26,644 bases of DNA from Methylobacteriaceae bacterium (GCA_031272615.1 JAISTL010000342.1:1-26644); one strand, 5' to 3'. Positions 1 through 9,068 are shown, counted from the first letter of the stretch. Program-made: numbers and translations. Notes: a model not told the origin generated them from the letters alone.

Positions 1-112
1 CACCATTGACAGCCACATCAAGCGTCTTCGCAAAAAATTCAAGGCCATCGATGACGATTTCGAAATGATTGAAACGCTCTACGGCGTCGGCTACCGTTTC
101 AAGGAAGCCTGA
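1..112 (+). CDS. chvI: OmpR-family response regulator, C-terminal end (ChvI-like), partial
   Basis: Only the last 36 residues are in the window; the 5' part lies to the left. The reading frame starts at base 2 and stops with TGA at 110-112. The residues fit the end of a winged-helix DNA-binding domain: the recognition helix ([13 protein letters not shown]) followed by the C-terminal hairpin ending in [13 protein letters not shown], which is typical of OmpR/PhoB regulators and very close to what I recall of rhizobial ChvI. The gene directly downstream encodes a ChvG-like kinase, which supports the pairing. In the family, phosphorylated ChvI controls envelope, acid-stress and symbiosis or virulence genes. 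The receiver domain cannot be seen here. Confidence 0.85.
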   Translation, partial: TIDSHIKRLRKKFKAIDDDFEMIETLYGVGYRFKEA

Positions 113-149
113 CGGATTCCCCGGTTTTCGGTCACGAAAGGTCGCCCGT

Positions 150-1922
150 TTGGAGACTCACCCTTCAAAAACCGAATACAAAGCGCTGTTGATTTCCACC
201 CACGGCTGGAATCAACTGCGTCTCCGTCTGTACCATTTCGCATGGCTTCTGCATCAAGCGTTCTTTTCCACACTCACCCGGCAAATCGTCGTCCTCAACC
301 TCGCCGGTCTGTTCGCACTGCTCGTCGGAGTTCTCTTCCTCAACCAGTTTCGTGCCGGCTTGATTGACGCGCGTATACAGAGCCTTATCACGCAAGGAGA
401 AATTATCGCCGGCGCCATCGCCAACACCGCGACCCTCGATACCGACGTCACGCGAATCGACCCCGACCGACTGTGGGAACTGCAGACCGGAGAAAGCGGA
501 ACCCTCTCCGAAGATTATGCCACCATTCTCGACTTCTCCATCAACCCCGAACGCGTCGCTCCCGTGCTGCGCCGCCTGGTGACACCAACCCGAACCCGCG
601 CCCGCGTCTATGACCGCGAAGGCTTTCTCCTCATCGATTCCCAAGCCTTGTTCTCCCAGGGAGACATTCTCCGCATCGACCTGCCGCCCCTCGCACAAAA
701 CCCCGATTTTTTCCAACGCATTGCCCGTTGGTACCGAAACCTGTTCCGCACGACGCCTTCCGTCATCACCGAAATCGGCCCCGCCATCGGTAACAACCTC
801 CCCGAAGTGCAACGCGCGCTTGCCGGATACCGCAACAACGCTGTCCATCTCAACCGCGACGGCGATACCATCGTGTCCGTCGCCATTCCCATCACACGTT
901 TGCGTACCGTTCGCGGCGTTCTCCTGCTCTCCACCCAAAGCGGTGATATCGACAGCATACTCTCCGCTGAACGCCACGCCTTGATTCGCATCTTTCTCGT
1001 CGCCGCATTCGTGATGATCGTGCTGTCCCTGTTCCTCGCCCAATCCATTGTCTTACCGGTCCGGCGCCTTTCCGAAGCCGCCGAGAAGGTCCGCTCCGGC
1101 GCCAAACATCATGATGAAATTCCCGATTTTTCCCAACGATCCGACGAAATCGGCCACCTTTCCGAATCACTGCGCGAGATGACCGCTGCTCTTTTCAACC
1201 GTATCGAAGCGATTGAACGTTTTGCCGCCGACGTCGCCCACGAACTGAAAAACCCTCTGACATCGGTGCGAAGCGCGGTGGAAACTCTCCCCGTCGCCAA
1301 GACCGCCGACGCCCGGGAGCGTCTGTTTTCCATCATCCAACACGACGTACAGCGGATGAACCGCCTGATCTCGGACATCTCCGCCGCTTCCCGTCTCGAT
1401 GCCGAACTCGCCCGCGACGACACCACCATCGTTGATCTGCGACAACTTCTCGAGGCCGTTGTACAAATCGCCAACAGTCGCGACGCCAACGCCCCCGCCG
1501 TCACCCTGACTGTCACACCGCTCCCCGATTCCTCCGACAAGCATCCACCCTTCCTGATCAACGGTCACGATAGCCGCCTCGCCCAGGTGTTCAACAACCT
1601 CATCGATAACGCCCGTTCGTTTTCTCCCCCTGACAAACCCGTCATGGTCACCCTCAGCACCGATGACGATATCGCCCAAATCACCGTCGACGACTTTGGC
1701 CCCGGTATTCCTGCCCACGCCTTGGAAAAAGTATTTGAACGGTTTTACACCGACCGTCCCAACCAGGGTTTCGGACAAAACTCCGGCCTCGGACTCGCCA
1801 TCTCACGCCAAATTATCGAAGCGCACCGTGGAACCATCATTGCCGAGAACCGTTATGCCGAACCTTCCGACACACGCTCACCCATCGGCGCCCGCTTCCT
1901 CATCCGCATCCCCGTGATCTGA
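150..1922 (+). CDS. chvG: ChvG/ExoS-like membrane sensor histidine kinase
   Basis: This is the partner kinase of the regulator ending at 112. From a TTG start at 150 it has 590 residues, the usual ChvG size. It shows a membrane segment near residues 47-65 followed by NQFRAGLIDARIQSL, a periplasmic sensor region to about 277, a second membrane segment at 278-301, a HAMP linker, the H-box DVAHELKNPL with phospho-accepting His364, the N-box NNLIDNA near 483, the G1 box DFGPG near 516 and the G2 box GLGLA near 547. No ATG occurs in frame before the first membrane segment. The candidate starts are TTG at 69 (inside the regulator gene), 150 and 189. I chose 150 because AAAGG lies 8-9 bases upstream. 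Unlike many relatives, it is followed by a gene-free region and hemE rather than by an HPr kinase gene. Confidence 0.9.
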   Translation: METHPSKTEYKALLISTHGWNQLRLRLYHFAWLLHQAFFSTLTRQIVVLNLAGLFALLVGVLFLNQFRAGLIDARIQSLITQGEIIAGAIANTATLDTDVTRIDPDRLWELQTGESGTLSEDYATILDFSINPERVAPVLRRLVTPTRTRARVYDREGFLLIDSQALFSQGDILRIDLPPLAQNPDFFQRIARWYRNLFRTTPSVITEIGPAIGNNLPEVQRALAGYRNNAVHLNRDGDTIVSVAIPITRLRTVRGVLLLSTQSGDIDSILSAERHALIRIFLVAAFVMIVLSLFLAQSIVLPVRRLSEAAEKVRSGAKHHDEIPDFSQRSDEIGHLSESLREMTAALFNRIEAIERFAADVAHELKNPLTSVRSAVETLPVAKTADARERLFSIIQHDVQRMNRLISDISAASRLDAELARDDTTIVDLRQLLEAVVQIANSRDANAPAVTLTVTPLPDSSDKHPPFLINGHDSRLAQVFNNLIDNARSFSPPDKPVMVTLSTDDDIAQITVDDFGPGIPAHALEKVFERFYTDRPNQGFGQNSGLGLAISRQIIEAHRGTIIAENRYAEPSDTRSPIGARFLIRIPVI

Positions 1923-2219
1923 GCGTACACACCTGCCGTAACAGCCGAAAAATCTATGAACAACTCCTCCCGGTCACTGCCAAAACACAAAATTTCTTCG
2001 AACTTACAGTATGTTGATGACTTCACCATCCCCGGCAACGATTCCTTGACACCCGGCGAGTCAACCGACTCCCCCTTGTGCAACCCGGTGAACTTCTGTG
2101 GACAGATCACCCATATTCTACCCTCCCGTTCAGCGATTCCACCGAGCCCGAATCACGAGAAACAACCAAGCGGTTTCTCATATCACCCGCATAATTCACA
2201 TAAATCCGTTACGCCCGAA

Positions 2220-2228
2220 TCGTCCACA
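2220..2228 (+). promoter_or_regulatory. DnaA-box-like sequence
   Basis: TCGTCCACA shares the TCCACA core of the DnaA box TTATCCACA but differs at two positions. The same nine bases occur on the opposite strand at 2322-2330, and CTGTCCACA occurs on the opposite strand at 2097-2105. The repeated GTCCACA core in 234 bases is more persuasive than any single match. Confidence 0.4.
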
Positions 2229-2250
2229 GTGTCTTCACCCGGACTCCGCC

Positions 2251-2266
2251 TTAACTCTTTCTTAAC
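2251..2266 (+). promoter_or_regulatory. CtrA-type box, TTAA-N7-TTAAC
   Basis: The sequence TTAACTCTTTCTTAAC matches the CtrA consensus TTAA-N7-TTAAC exactly, with a third TTAA at 2269-2272. It lies about 155 bases before the hemE start and between two DnaA-like boxes. CtrA is the alphaproteobacterial cell-cycle response regulator; binding here is inferred from the motif only. Confidence 0.55.
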
Positions 2267-2418
2267 ACTTAAAGAATCTTTTTCTTGTATGACCGGAGGA
2301 TTCTTCCCTCTCCATGCCCCTTGTGGACGATTCGGGGACAACATTGCTGCACCACAACCCACCATCAACCAAAAACAACAAAATTGAAGAATCTAATCTT
2401 TTTATTTTCAGTGACACC

Positions 2419-3465
2419 ATGACCATGAACACCGTTGACACCCATCACAAACCAGTTCTCACCGTACTAAACGGCACCCCACTCACTCCACCGCCAATCT
2501 GGATGATGCGTCAGGCTGGTCGTTACCTCCCCGAATACCGGACCCTGCGTGCCAAAGCGAAAACATTTCTCGACTTTTGCCTCGATCCGCCACTCGCAGC
2601 CGAAGCAACACTCCAGCCTGTCCAACGTTTCGACCTGGACGCCGCGATACTGTTTTCCGATATCCTCGTCATTCCTCATGCTCTTGGACAAACCGTCGAC
2701 TTTGTTGAACACGAAGGCCCGAAACTGTCACCGATAACTGATGGCGATCATATCACCGGCCTCGCTCCACACCACGTCATCGAACGCCTGCAGCCGGTTT
2801 TTGCCACCCTGCGAATGGTAACTCCCAATCTTCCCCCCAAGGTGGCGCTGTTCGGATTTTGCGGAGCTCCCTGGACCGTTGCCTCCTACATGATTGCCGG
2901 GAAAAGCACCCCCGACCAGGCGCCACTCCGCCATCTCGCTTATACCAACCGCCCGTTGTTGTTGTCGCTGATCGACCTCATCACCGAAATCTCAATCGAG
3001 TATCTCTGCGCACAAATCGAATCCGGCGCCGACGTCGTGCAAATTTTTGAAAGTTTCTCCGCCGCTGTCCCACCCGAACTGTTTGCAATCTGCAGCCTGA
3101 ATCCGATCAAACGTATCGTTGACGCTGTCAAACAGCGCCATCCGGATACCAAGACCATCCCCTATATCCGCGGAAACCCGTATTATACTTTACGTTTCGC
3201 TGAAGAACGCATCGGTGACGCCATCGGCATCGACTGGATGACGCCCCTTGATTTCATACTGCCGAAAATGCCCCGAATGGCCAGCCAGGGCAACCTCGAT
3301 CCATTGACCCTGCTTGCCGGCGGACAAGCGCTCGATGACGCGGCCGACCGCATCCTCACTCAAACCCGAACCCGCCCGCACATATTCAACCTCGGGCACG
3401 GTATTCTTCCGCAAACACCCATCAGTCACGTCGAACAGCTGATAACCCGTGTCCGCCGCAGCTGA
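2419..3465 (+). CDS. hemE: Uroporphyrinogen decarboxylase
   Basis: This cytoplasmic enzyme removes four carboxyl groups from uroporphyrinogen III to give coproporphyrinogen III in haem and tetrapyrrole synthesis. The 348-residue product is the usual HemE length. Conserved pieces include the N-terminal signature RQAGRYLPEYR (residues 31-41, with the substrate-binding arginines), ILFSDILVIP with the catalytic Asp81, FCGAPWTVASYMIAG, and GHGILPQTP near the C-terminus. The frame is open back to ATG 2314, but the extra residues do not look like HemE, so I place the start at ATG 2419; ATG 2425 is also possible. No strong ribosome-binding site is visible. The 3' end overlaps the convergent lnt gene by 44 bases. 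It sits directly downstream of the origin-like region, as hemE does in Caulobacter. Confidence 0.95.
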   Translation: MTMNTVDTHHKPVLTVLNGTPLTPPPIWMMRQAGRYLPEYRTLRAKAKTFLDFCLDPPLAAEATLQPVQRFDLDAAILFSDILVIPHALGQTVDFVEHEGPKLSPITDGDHITGLAPHHVIERLQPVFATLRMVTPNLPPKVALFGFCGAPWTVASYMIAGKSTPDQAPLRHLAYTNRPLLLSLIDLITEISIEYLCAQIESGADVVQIFESFSAAVPPELFAICSLNPIKRIVDAVKQRHPDTKTIPYIRGNPYYTLRFAEERIGDAIGIDWMTPLDFILPKMPRMASQGNLDPLTLLAGGQALDDAADRILTQTRTRPHIFNLGHGILPQTPISHVEQLITRVRRS

Positions 3466-5083
3466 CAACGCGTCCCGCAAGCGCCGCCGACAGACACAGA
3501 ACCATTACCAACCAAAACGGAACATGTCGCCACCGTGCAAATACCGTTCGGTTTTCAAGGCGTTGCGGCACGAAGCCATCAATGATCGCTTCCCCTCCTG
3601 CCGGCGTAACGGCGACCATCCGCCCGTATCCGTCAATCACCGCGGATATTCCGGTATTGGCGGCCCGCACCAGCGACAGGCCTTCTTCCACCGCTCTCAG
3701 GCGAGCTTGGGCAAAATGCTGATACGGCCCGTTTGAACCGTCAAACCAGCCGTCATTGGTAACATTGAGCATAAATTGCAAGGATAACTCCTCGGGGAGC
3801 GACACCATATCCTGCGGCAACACATCGGCGGAGAACACCGATTCATAACAAATCGACGCAGCCACCGCCCCAACCCCGGGTATCAGTGCGGTTTTGCGCC
3901 GCAGCGGTGTATGATAATCGCCCGGCAGCACGAACAACTCCTCGGCATCGAGAAATCTCAATACCTGCACCACAAACGCCGGAACCATTTCGCCGAACGG
4001 CACCAGGTGCATCTTGTCATAAACCCACCACACATGTCCCGATTTATCAACCACTGCAATGGAGTTGAACACCCGAGCCCGTTCTTCACCCGGTAGCATC
4101 GGGTCGAACCGCGCCGACCCGGCAACCAATACCGCCCGATCGTGCAAAAAAGCCTGAGTACGTCGAATTGTCTCCGGTGACCGGTCAAGAACATAGGGAA
4201 AGGCGGTCTCCGGCCAAACCACATGCGTGATGTCCTTGTCCAGGGTCTCCCTGCCGGCGAGACTGACGCGAAAATAGGTCGCGAGAATCGCCTCGGCATT
4301 GTCGGGGCGGAACTTGTCGTCCTGCTGCACATCGGGCTGCACGACGCGTACCTTGACACCGTCCACCGGCGGCAATTCCCCCCTCGCGCGGGTATATCCG
4401 CAGATAGCCAGCAAAATCAACGCTGCGGCGGCAATAACCGTCGGCCCACCCCTTTGATTGAACGTCGCGGTCTGCGCCACGCCGCGGTTCACCCGCAGTG
4501 TCGAAGGAGCCGCACAAATCAAAAGAACAATGACCGTCAGCAGATAGACCCCACCCACCGACGCTGCCTGCATCAAAGCCAAATGCTGACCGAAGACCAT
4601 ACCGGGAAGGTTCCACGGAAAACCGGTCAACACATGCCCGCGAAGCCACTCACCGGATGAAATCCCGAATGCAAGGGCAAAAACCCGGCAAGATCCCGGA
4701 GACCACAACAATCCGGCGACCATGGTGCCAAAGCCGTAAAACAGTGCCAGAAACGCGCAAAACGCGACAATACCGGGAATCAGCACAAAAAAATAGATAT
4801 CCGGAACCGCCAAAAAACGAAACCCGGCGCCAAGCCACCATAAACCGCCGAGGCAATATCCCAATCCCCATAACCAACCGGTGAGGAATGCCGACGACAA
4901 ACACCGGCGCCGCCGGGATGCCGATACTCCAAAGACATCATCCAGCATCCACACCAGCACACACAACGACAGCACAAAACAAGGGATAAATCCGTAAGGC
5001 GGCAACGCCAATGCCCCTGCCGCACCGCCGCCGATGAGCACCGAAGCTGTCAACATTGACGATCGCCGGCCCGGCCCGGTCAT
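3422..5083 (-). CDS. lnt: Apolipoprotein N-acyltransferase
   Basis: Lnt is an inner-membrane enzyme that adds the third acyl chain to the N-terminal cysteine of lipoproteins. The 553-residue product has an N-terminal half with about six hydrophobic segments (to roughly residue 195), a further one near 215-230, a periplasmic nitrilase-like domain, and a final membrane segment near 525-540. The Glu-Lys-Cys triad is present: Glu292 in VWPETAFPY, Lys357 in YDKMHLVPFGE and Cys412 in SICYESVF. The start codon overlaps the stop of the upstream CBS-domain gene by 4 bases, so the two are probably translationally coupled. This is the last gene of the miaB-phoH-ybeY-tlyC-lnt run. Its last 14 codons lie across the 3' end of hemE on the other strand. 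Confidence 0.95.
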   Translation of the reverse strand: MTGPGRRSSMLTASVLIGGGAAGALALPPYGFIPCFVLSLCVLVWMLDDVFGVSASRRRRCLSSAFLTGWLWGLGYCLGGLWWLGAGFRFLAVPDIYFFVLIPGIVAFCAFLALFYGFGTMVAGLLWSPGSCRVFALAFGISSGEWLRGHVLTGFPWNLPGMVFGQHLALMQAASVGGVYLLTVIVLLICAAPSTLRVNRGVAQTATFNQRGGPTVIAAAALILLAICGYTRARGELPPVDGVKVRVVQPDVQQDDKFRPDNAEAILATYFRVSLAGRETLDKDITHVVWPETAFPYVLDRSPETIRRTQAFLHDRAVLVAGSARFDPMLPGEERARVFNSIAVVDKSGHVWWVYDKMHLVPFGEMVPAFVVQVLRFLDAEELFVLPGDYHTPLRRKTALIPGVGAVAASICYESVFSADVLPQDMVSLPEELSLQFMLNVTNDGWFDGSNGPYQHFAQARLRAVEEGLSLVRAANTGISAVIDGYGRMVAVTPAGGEAIIDGFVPQRLENRTVFARWRHVPFWLVMVLCLSAALAGRVVSCGGHGLSAVRRD

Positions 5084-6072
5084 GGGCGCTCCGGCGTTAC
5101 ACGGAAGCGTGACGCCGGCGCCGTGCGGGATATCCCCGTCCGACTTATCCGCACGGTTTTGATTCGACGCGGATTGGCGTCAACAATCTCGAACACCAGG
5201 CCTTCCGGCCCGGTAAACTTCTCGGATTTTCTCGGGACCCGCCCCGCCAGCGTCATGACGAACCCGCCGATGGTGTCCACATCATCGATATTCGGCGCCT
5301 CCGCCAGATCGACCCCGAGAATCTGCGAAACTTCTTCCAGGTCAGCGCCGCCGTCGGCAGTCAACGCGCCGTCCTCACCAACGGTGATATCCTTTGTCGC
5401 CTCGTCATGTTCGTCTTCAATATCACCGACGACGGTTTCCACCAGGTCTTCCATGGAGACCAAACCGTCCGTCCCGCCGTATTCGTCGATGACCAGAGCG
5501 ATATGAATGCGTTTCGCCTGCATGCGCGCCAGCAAATCCACCGCCTGCATGGCGCCGGGAACGAACAGCACGTCGCGCTGCAGCCCCGCTTCAGCGATCG
5601 TCTTGTTGAAATTGAGTTTGGAGAAATCATGACTGCCGGTTTCACCGCCGGAGCTCGATTCCACCATATAATCGAGAAAATCGCGGATATGCACCATCCC
5701 CTTCGGATCATCCAGCGTTTCCTGATAGGTCGGCAGACGTGAATGACCCGCTTCGCGGAACACATCGAGCAAATCATCGAGTTTCATGTCCAGCGGAACG
5801 GCAATGATATCCGCCCTTGGGACCATGACGTCATCGACCCGGGTATTGTGAAAGCCGACGATGTTCTTGATCATCATCCGCTCATGCGGCGAAAACTCCA
5901 AATCGAGATCTTCCGCTGCATCCAGAAGAGCATCCTCAACACTTTCGTGGGCCGACTCACGGCGCTTCAATCCCACACGGGACAACAGCTTTTCATACCA
6001 CGAATCGTCGGTACCTGAACCGGATTCCGGCGTTTCACCGCCGTGTTCATTTCGACTTCGGTCCTCGTTCAT
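5080..6072 (-). CDS. CBS-domain protein of the TlyC/CorC (HlyC/CorC) family
   Basis: The 330-residue protein has an acidic N-terminus, the family signature HERMMIKNIVGFHNTRVDDVMVPR (split over residues about 63-86), a pair of CBS domains (about 79-140 and 165-222), and a C-terminal CorC_HlyC transporter-associated domain (about 235-310) containing DTIGGFV. There is no membrane domain, so this is the short soluble form. Family members are linked to Mg/Co efflux or ribosome-related roles; the older name haemolysin is not good evidence of function. The start at 6072 is preceded by GGCGGGAG at good spacing. An in-frame ATG at 6123 lies within the end of ybeY and would add 17 residues. It overlaps lnt by 4 bases. 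Confidence 0.9.
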   Translation of the reverse strand: MNEDRSRNEHGGETPESGSGTDDSWYEKLLSRVGLKRRESAHESVEDALLDAAEDLDLEFSPHERMMIKNIVGFHNTRVDDVMVPRADIIAVPLDMKLDDLLDVFREAGHSRLPTYQETLDDPKGMVHIRDFLDYMVESSSGGETGSHDFSKLNFNKTIAEAGLQRDVLFVPGAMQAVDLLARMQAKRIHIALVIDEYGGTDGLVSMEDLVETVVGDIEDEHDEATKDITVGEDGALTADGGADLEEVSQILGVDLAEAPNIDDVDTIGGFVMTLAGRVPRKSEKFTGPEGLVFEIVDANPRRIKTVRISRTGISRTAPASRFRVTPERP

Positions 6073-6112
6073 AATACTCCCGCCTTGAATTCGAAATATC
6101 GGATTCGCATAA

Positions 6113-6613
6113 TCAGTCTTCATAAGGGTTCGGTATGTTCAATGCCGCCAGAATACGGATCTCGTGAGCTTCCATGATGACGGCGTCGGTGTTTGTATGG
6201 TGGTCGCATCCAAGAAGGTGCAGTGTCCCGTGCACAATAAGGTGTGCCGCGTGTTGCGCCAAGTGTTTGTTTTGCTCTCCGGCTTCCCGCGCGACAGTTT
6301 CGAAGCCCAGCGCAATATCCCCCAGAAACAACGGGTATCCCGCAATCTGCATCCCGCGGGCCGCCGGAAAAGACAACACGTTTGTCGGCTGATCAATGCC
6401 GCGCCACGAGCCGTTCAACTGCCGAAGGGTATCGTCGTCGGCAAGGAGAACCGCAATCTCCACTTCTTCCACCTTGGCGCCGACGGGCATGAATGGCGGA
6501 TCCTCAGCGAATACCCTGCTCACGACCTCAAAGACAAACTCTTCACAATCCGGGAAGGCCTGCTGCCACGCCTGGGCTGTCACCGACACATCCGTGTGCA
6601 CAGAAATCGTCAT
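6113..6613 (-). CDS. ybeY: Endoribonuclease YbeY (rRNA maturation factor)
   Basis: YbeY is a zinc-dependent RNase involved in 16S rRNA 3' maturation and 70S ribosome quality control. The 166-residue product carries the diagnostic zinc motif H-G-T-L-H-L-L-G-C-D-H (His128, His132, His138) and upstream elements NGSWRGIDQPTNVLSFP and LGDIALG, all typical of the family. The start overlaps the phoH stop by 4 bases, so translation is likely coupled. It lies between phoH and the TlyC-like gene, which is the common alphaproteobacterial order. Confidence 0.95.
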   Translation of the reverse strand: MTISVHTDVSVTAQAWQQAFPDCEEFVFEVVSRVFAEDPPFMPVGAKVEEVEIAVLLADDDTLRQLNGSWRGIDQPTNVLSFPAARGMQIAGYPLFLGDIALGFETVAREAGEQNKHLAQHAAHLIVHGTLHLLGCDHHTNTDAVIMEAHEIRILAALNIPNPYED

Positions 6614-7695
6614 GATGGAACCGGACTCTCCGTATCCCGAAGCGCAGCGGATTGCCGATGAACACGCGCAGCATCATAGGCATTGACGATACGGCGAACC
6701 AGGTCATGGCGAACAACGTCCTCCGCGTGAAAATGAACATGGGCGACGCCGTCGATATTCTTCAGCAATGCGCAGGCCTCAACCAGCCCCGATTTCTGAC
6801 CGGGCGGCAAATCGATCTGCGATGTATCTCCGGTCACCACCATACGTGAACCTTCACCCAGCCGTGTCAAAAACATCTTCATCTGCATGGAAGAGGTATT
6901 TTGCGCTTCATCGAGAATAATCACCGAATTGGAAAGCGTACGGCCACGCATGAAGGCAAGGGGAGCGATTTCAATCATGCCTGATTGCAGGCCGCGCTCA
7001 ACATGGCGGACATCCATGAAATCATGCAACGCGTCATAAATCGGCCTCAGATACGGGTCGACTTTCTCCCGCATATCGCCGGGCAGGAACCCGAGACGTT
7101 CACCCGCTTCAACCGCCGGGCGCGAGAGAATGATCCGGTCGACAGTTCCCTGCTCCAACAGAAAGACGGCGAATCCCACAGCCAGCCAGGTTTTTCCGGT
7201 TCCGGCCGGTCCTTCGGCGAAAACCAACTCATGGTCGCGCATGGCCTCGATATAGGCGCTCTGGGTTTCGGTCCGCGCTTTCACGGTGCCCCTTTTCCTG
7301 GTGAACAGGCTGGCAAATCCCTTGATGCCGGGAAAGTGCAATTGCGCCATTGCCGAATCAGCGCGCTCCTCCACTTCGTATTCCCGGATGACTCCGTCAA
7401 TATCACCAAAACTGATGGACCGTGCACCTTCCGCGGCGCGTTGATACAGCCTGTTCAAAATGTGCTTGGCTGTATCACAGGCAGAAACCGGGCCTCGCAC
7501 CGCCACATGATTGCCGATGGCAGTCAGCATCAAGCCGAAGCGACGCTCGAGAAAGGCCAGATTCTGATCGTGACGGCCGAAAACCACCGAAGCCAGGCTG
7601 TTTTCTTCAAAAGGAACGAGTATCTCCACGTCCGACAAACGGTCGGAGTTTCCGGAACGGGAAGGGATCGGCGATTCTCTATCGGATTCCGTCAT
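6610..7695 (-). CDS. phoH: PhoH-like ATPase
   Basis: The 361-residue protein has an N-terminal KH-like region (about 25-90) and a PhoH-type P-loop NTPase domain. Walker A is GPAGTGKT (162-169), Walker B is in [11 protein letters not shown] (about 258-268), and [10 protein letters not shown] follows. The family is linked to RNA metabolism and is nearly always encoded beside ybeY, as here; its exact activity is poorly known. It overlaps miaB by 4 bases upstream and ybeY by 4 bases downstream, which makes the three genes a translationally coupled unit concerned with tRNA modification and ribosome RNA processing. Confidence 0.95.
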   Translation of the reverse strand: MTESDRESPIPSRSGNSDRLSDVEILVPFEENSLASVVFGRHDQNLAFLERRFGLMLTAIGNHVAVRGPVSACDTAKHILNRLYQRAAEGARSISFGDIDGVIREYEVEERADSAMAQLHFPGIKGFASLFTRKRGTVKARTETQSAYIEAMRDHELVFAEGPAGTGKTWLAVGFAVFLLEQGTVDRIILSRPAVEAGERLGFLPGDMREKVDPYLRPIYDALHDFMDVRHVERGLQSGMIEIAPLAFMRGRTLSNSVIILDEAQNTSSMQMKMFLTRLGEGSRMVVTGDTSQIDLPPGQKSGLVEACALLKNIDGVAHVHFHAEDVVRHDLVRRIVNAYDAARVHRQSAALRDTESPVPS

Positions 7696-9068
7696 GGTAT
7701 CCGTTCTGCTTTCTTGAATTGAACACTCCCGGGCAAATACTCTTCCACACTGAGACTGTTGCTGTCAATACCCACAACCCGGGCTGGAACAATATCGCCA
7801 ATCCGCCGTTCGGTATTCATGAACGCCGCTTGCAGATATGGTGTTTTTCCGACCAGCTGCCCGGGGTGACGTCCGGGTTTTTCCAGCAACACATCGACAA
7901 CCCGCCCCTTCATCGCCCTGTTGAACCTCAGACGCTGTTCTTCGAGTATAGCCTGAAGCTCGTGCAACCGCCGGATTTTGACGGTATCATCCACCTGGTC
8001 GGGACGCTCTGCCGCTGTCGTGCCCGGGCGGGCACTATACTTGAATGAAAAGGATCCGGCAAAGGTTATCTCTTCCACCAAACGGACGGTTTCGCGAAAA
8101 TCGGTCTCGGTTTCGCCGGGAAAACCCACAATGAAATCAGAGGACAAAGCGATATCCGGTCTGGCGGTGCGCACCTTATCCACCCAAAAACGATAATCCG
8201 ATACCGTATGTTGTCGATTCATCTCCCCAAGAATACGGTCCGAGCCTGTCTGTACCGGCAGATGCAGATAAGGCATCAACAACGACAATGACCGGTGAGC
8301 CTCAACCAGATCGTCATTCATATTCAGCGGATGGCTCGTCGTATAGCGCAAACGCTTGAGATCGGGAACCTGATCCGCAACATGGCGCAGCAGGTACCCC
8401 AGAGTCCTGGGTTTGCCGTCAGCGCCCGGGCCGTTGTAGGCATTGACGTTCTGCCCAATCAGCGTCACCTCGCGCACGCCGAAAGCAGTCAACTGCCGGA
8501 TTTCATCGACGACAGCGCCGACATCACGGGAAACCTGGGCGCCTCGGGTATACGGTACGACGCAGAAGGTGCAGAACCTGTCGCAACCTTCCTGAACAGT
8601 GACAAACGCGGACACCCCTCTGCGCGAAACCGCCCGGGAATCCTGCTCGGGCAGATAATCGAACTTGTCATCAACAGGAAACTCCGTATCCACCACGGCA
8701 TGCGTTTTTGCCTGACGCAGCAGCTCAGGCAAATGATGGTAACTCTGCGGACCGACCACAACATCCACCACGGGCGCCCGCTGCAGGATTTCCGCACCTT
8801 CCGCCTGGGCGACACATCCTGCCACCACCACGAGAAAACCTTCGCCTTTGCGCTGTTTGGCGTTCTTCAACCGGCGCAAGCGGCCGAGTTCGGAATAAAT
8901 CTTTTCCGCCGCCTTTTCCCGGATATGACAGGTGTTGAGAACCACCACGTCGGCGTCCTCCGGCGATTTTGCCTCCTCATAACCCTCTTGGTTCAGAATG
9001 TCTGCCATACGCCCGGAATCATAGACGTTCATCTGGCATCCGTATGATCTGACGTAGTAATTTTTCAC
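7692..9068 (-). CDS. miaB: tRNA-2-methylthio-N6-dimethylallyladenosine synthase
   Basis: MiaB is a radical-SAM methylthiotransferase that converts i6A37 to ms2i6A37 in tRNAs reading codons that begin with U. The 458-residue product has the N-terminal UPF0004 domain with three cluster cysteines (Cys11 in SYGCQMN, Cys47 in [10 protein letters not shown], Cys85 in [10 protein letters not shown]), the radical-SAM CxxxCxxC motif GCDRFCTFC (Cys162, 166, 169), and a C-terminal TRAM domain. It is the first gene of the five-gene run, so its promoter should lie in 9069-9200. In many alphaproteobacteria a fur-like gene and tsaB-rimI are found next to miaB. Here no fur gene is present and tsaB-rimI lies 8 kb away. 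Confidence 0.95.
   Translation of the reverse strand: MKNYYVRSYGCQMNVYDSGRMADILNQEGYEEAKSPEDADVVVLNTCHIREKAAEKIYSELGRLRRLKNAKQRKGEGFLVVVAGCVAQAEGAEILQRAPVVDVVVGPQSYHHLPELLRQAKTHAVVDTEFPVDDKFDYLPEQDSRAVSRRGVSAFVTVQEGCDRFCTFCVVPYTRGAQVSRDVGAVVDEIRQLTAFGVREVTLIGQNVNAYNGPGADGKPRTLGYLLRHVADQVPDLKRLRYTTSHPLNMNDDLVEAHRSLSLLMPYLHLPVQTGSDRILGEMNRQHTVSDYRFWVDKVRTARPDIALSSDFIVGFPGETETDFRETVRLVEEITFAGSFSFKYSARPGTTAAERPDQVDDTVKIRRLHELQAILEEQRLRFNRAMKGRVVDVLLEKPGRHPGQLVGKTPYLQAAFMNTERRIGDIVPARVVGIDSNSLSVEEYLPGSVQFKKAERIP

Larger units (their letters stand above)
2040..2393. promoter_or_regulatory. Cluster of eleven GANTC (CcrM-type) sites
   Basis: GANTC occurs at 2040, 2058, 2067, 2135, 2150, 2217, 2242, 2274, 2299, 2329 and 2389. 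About one or two would be expected by chance in 354 bases of this composition. GANTC is the target of the CcrM adenine methyltransferase of alphaproteobacteria, and clusters occur at cell-cycle-controlled promoters and origins. Methylation itself cannot be seen in the sequence. Confidence 0.6.
1923..2418. other. Gene-free region before hemE with origin-like signals
   Basis: About 500 bases hold no convincing gene. They contain one CtrA-type box (2251-2266), three copies of a GTCCACA core (2097-2105 minus strand, 2220-2228 plus strand, 2322-2330 minus strand), a weaker DnaA-like TAATTCACA (2192-2200), eleven GANTC sites between 2040 and 2393, and AT-rich tracts around 2251-2285 and 2370-2410. 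In Caulobacter the origin lies beside hemE and carries CtrA, DnaA and CcrM sites, so this may be an origin. The alternative is a cell-cycle-regulated hemE promoter. Flanking genes and box quality alone do not decide it. Confidence 0.45.

Noticed and set aside
165..1043. Long open frame of 292 codons on the minus strand over chvG
   Set aside because: The translation has no recognisable domain and lies wholly opposite a well-supported kinase gene; it is a shadow of GC-rich codon use.
1956..2387. Open frame of 143 codons on the plus strand before hemE
   Set aside because: The product is rich in Ser, Pro and Asn with no domain or ribosome-binding site, and the stretch is full of regulatory motifs; unlikely to be a gene.
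2314..2418. Longer N-terminus for hemE from ATG 2314
   Set aside because: The added 35 residues do not resemble HemE, whereas ATG 2419 gives the normal family length.
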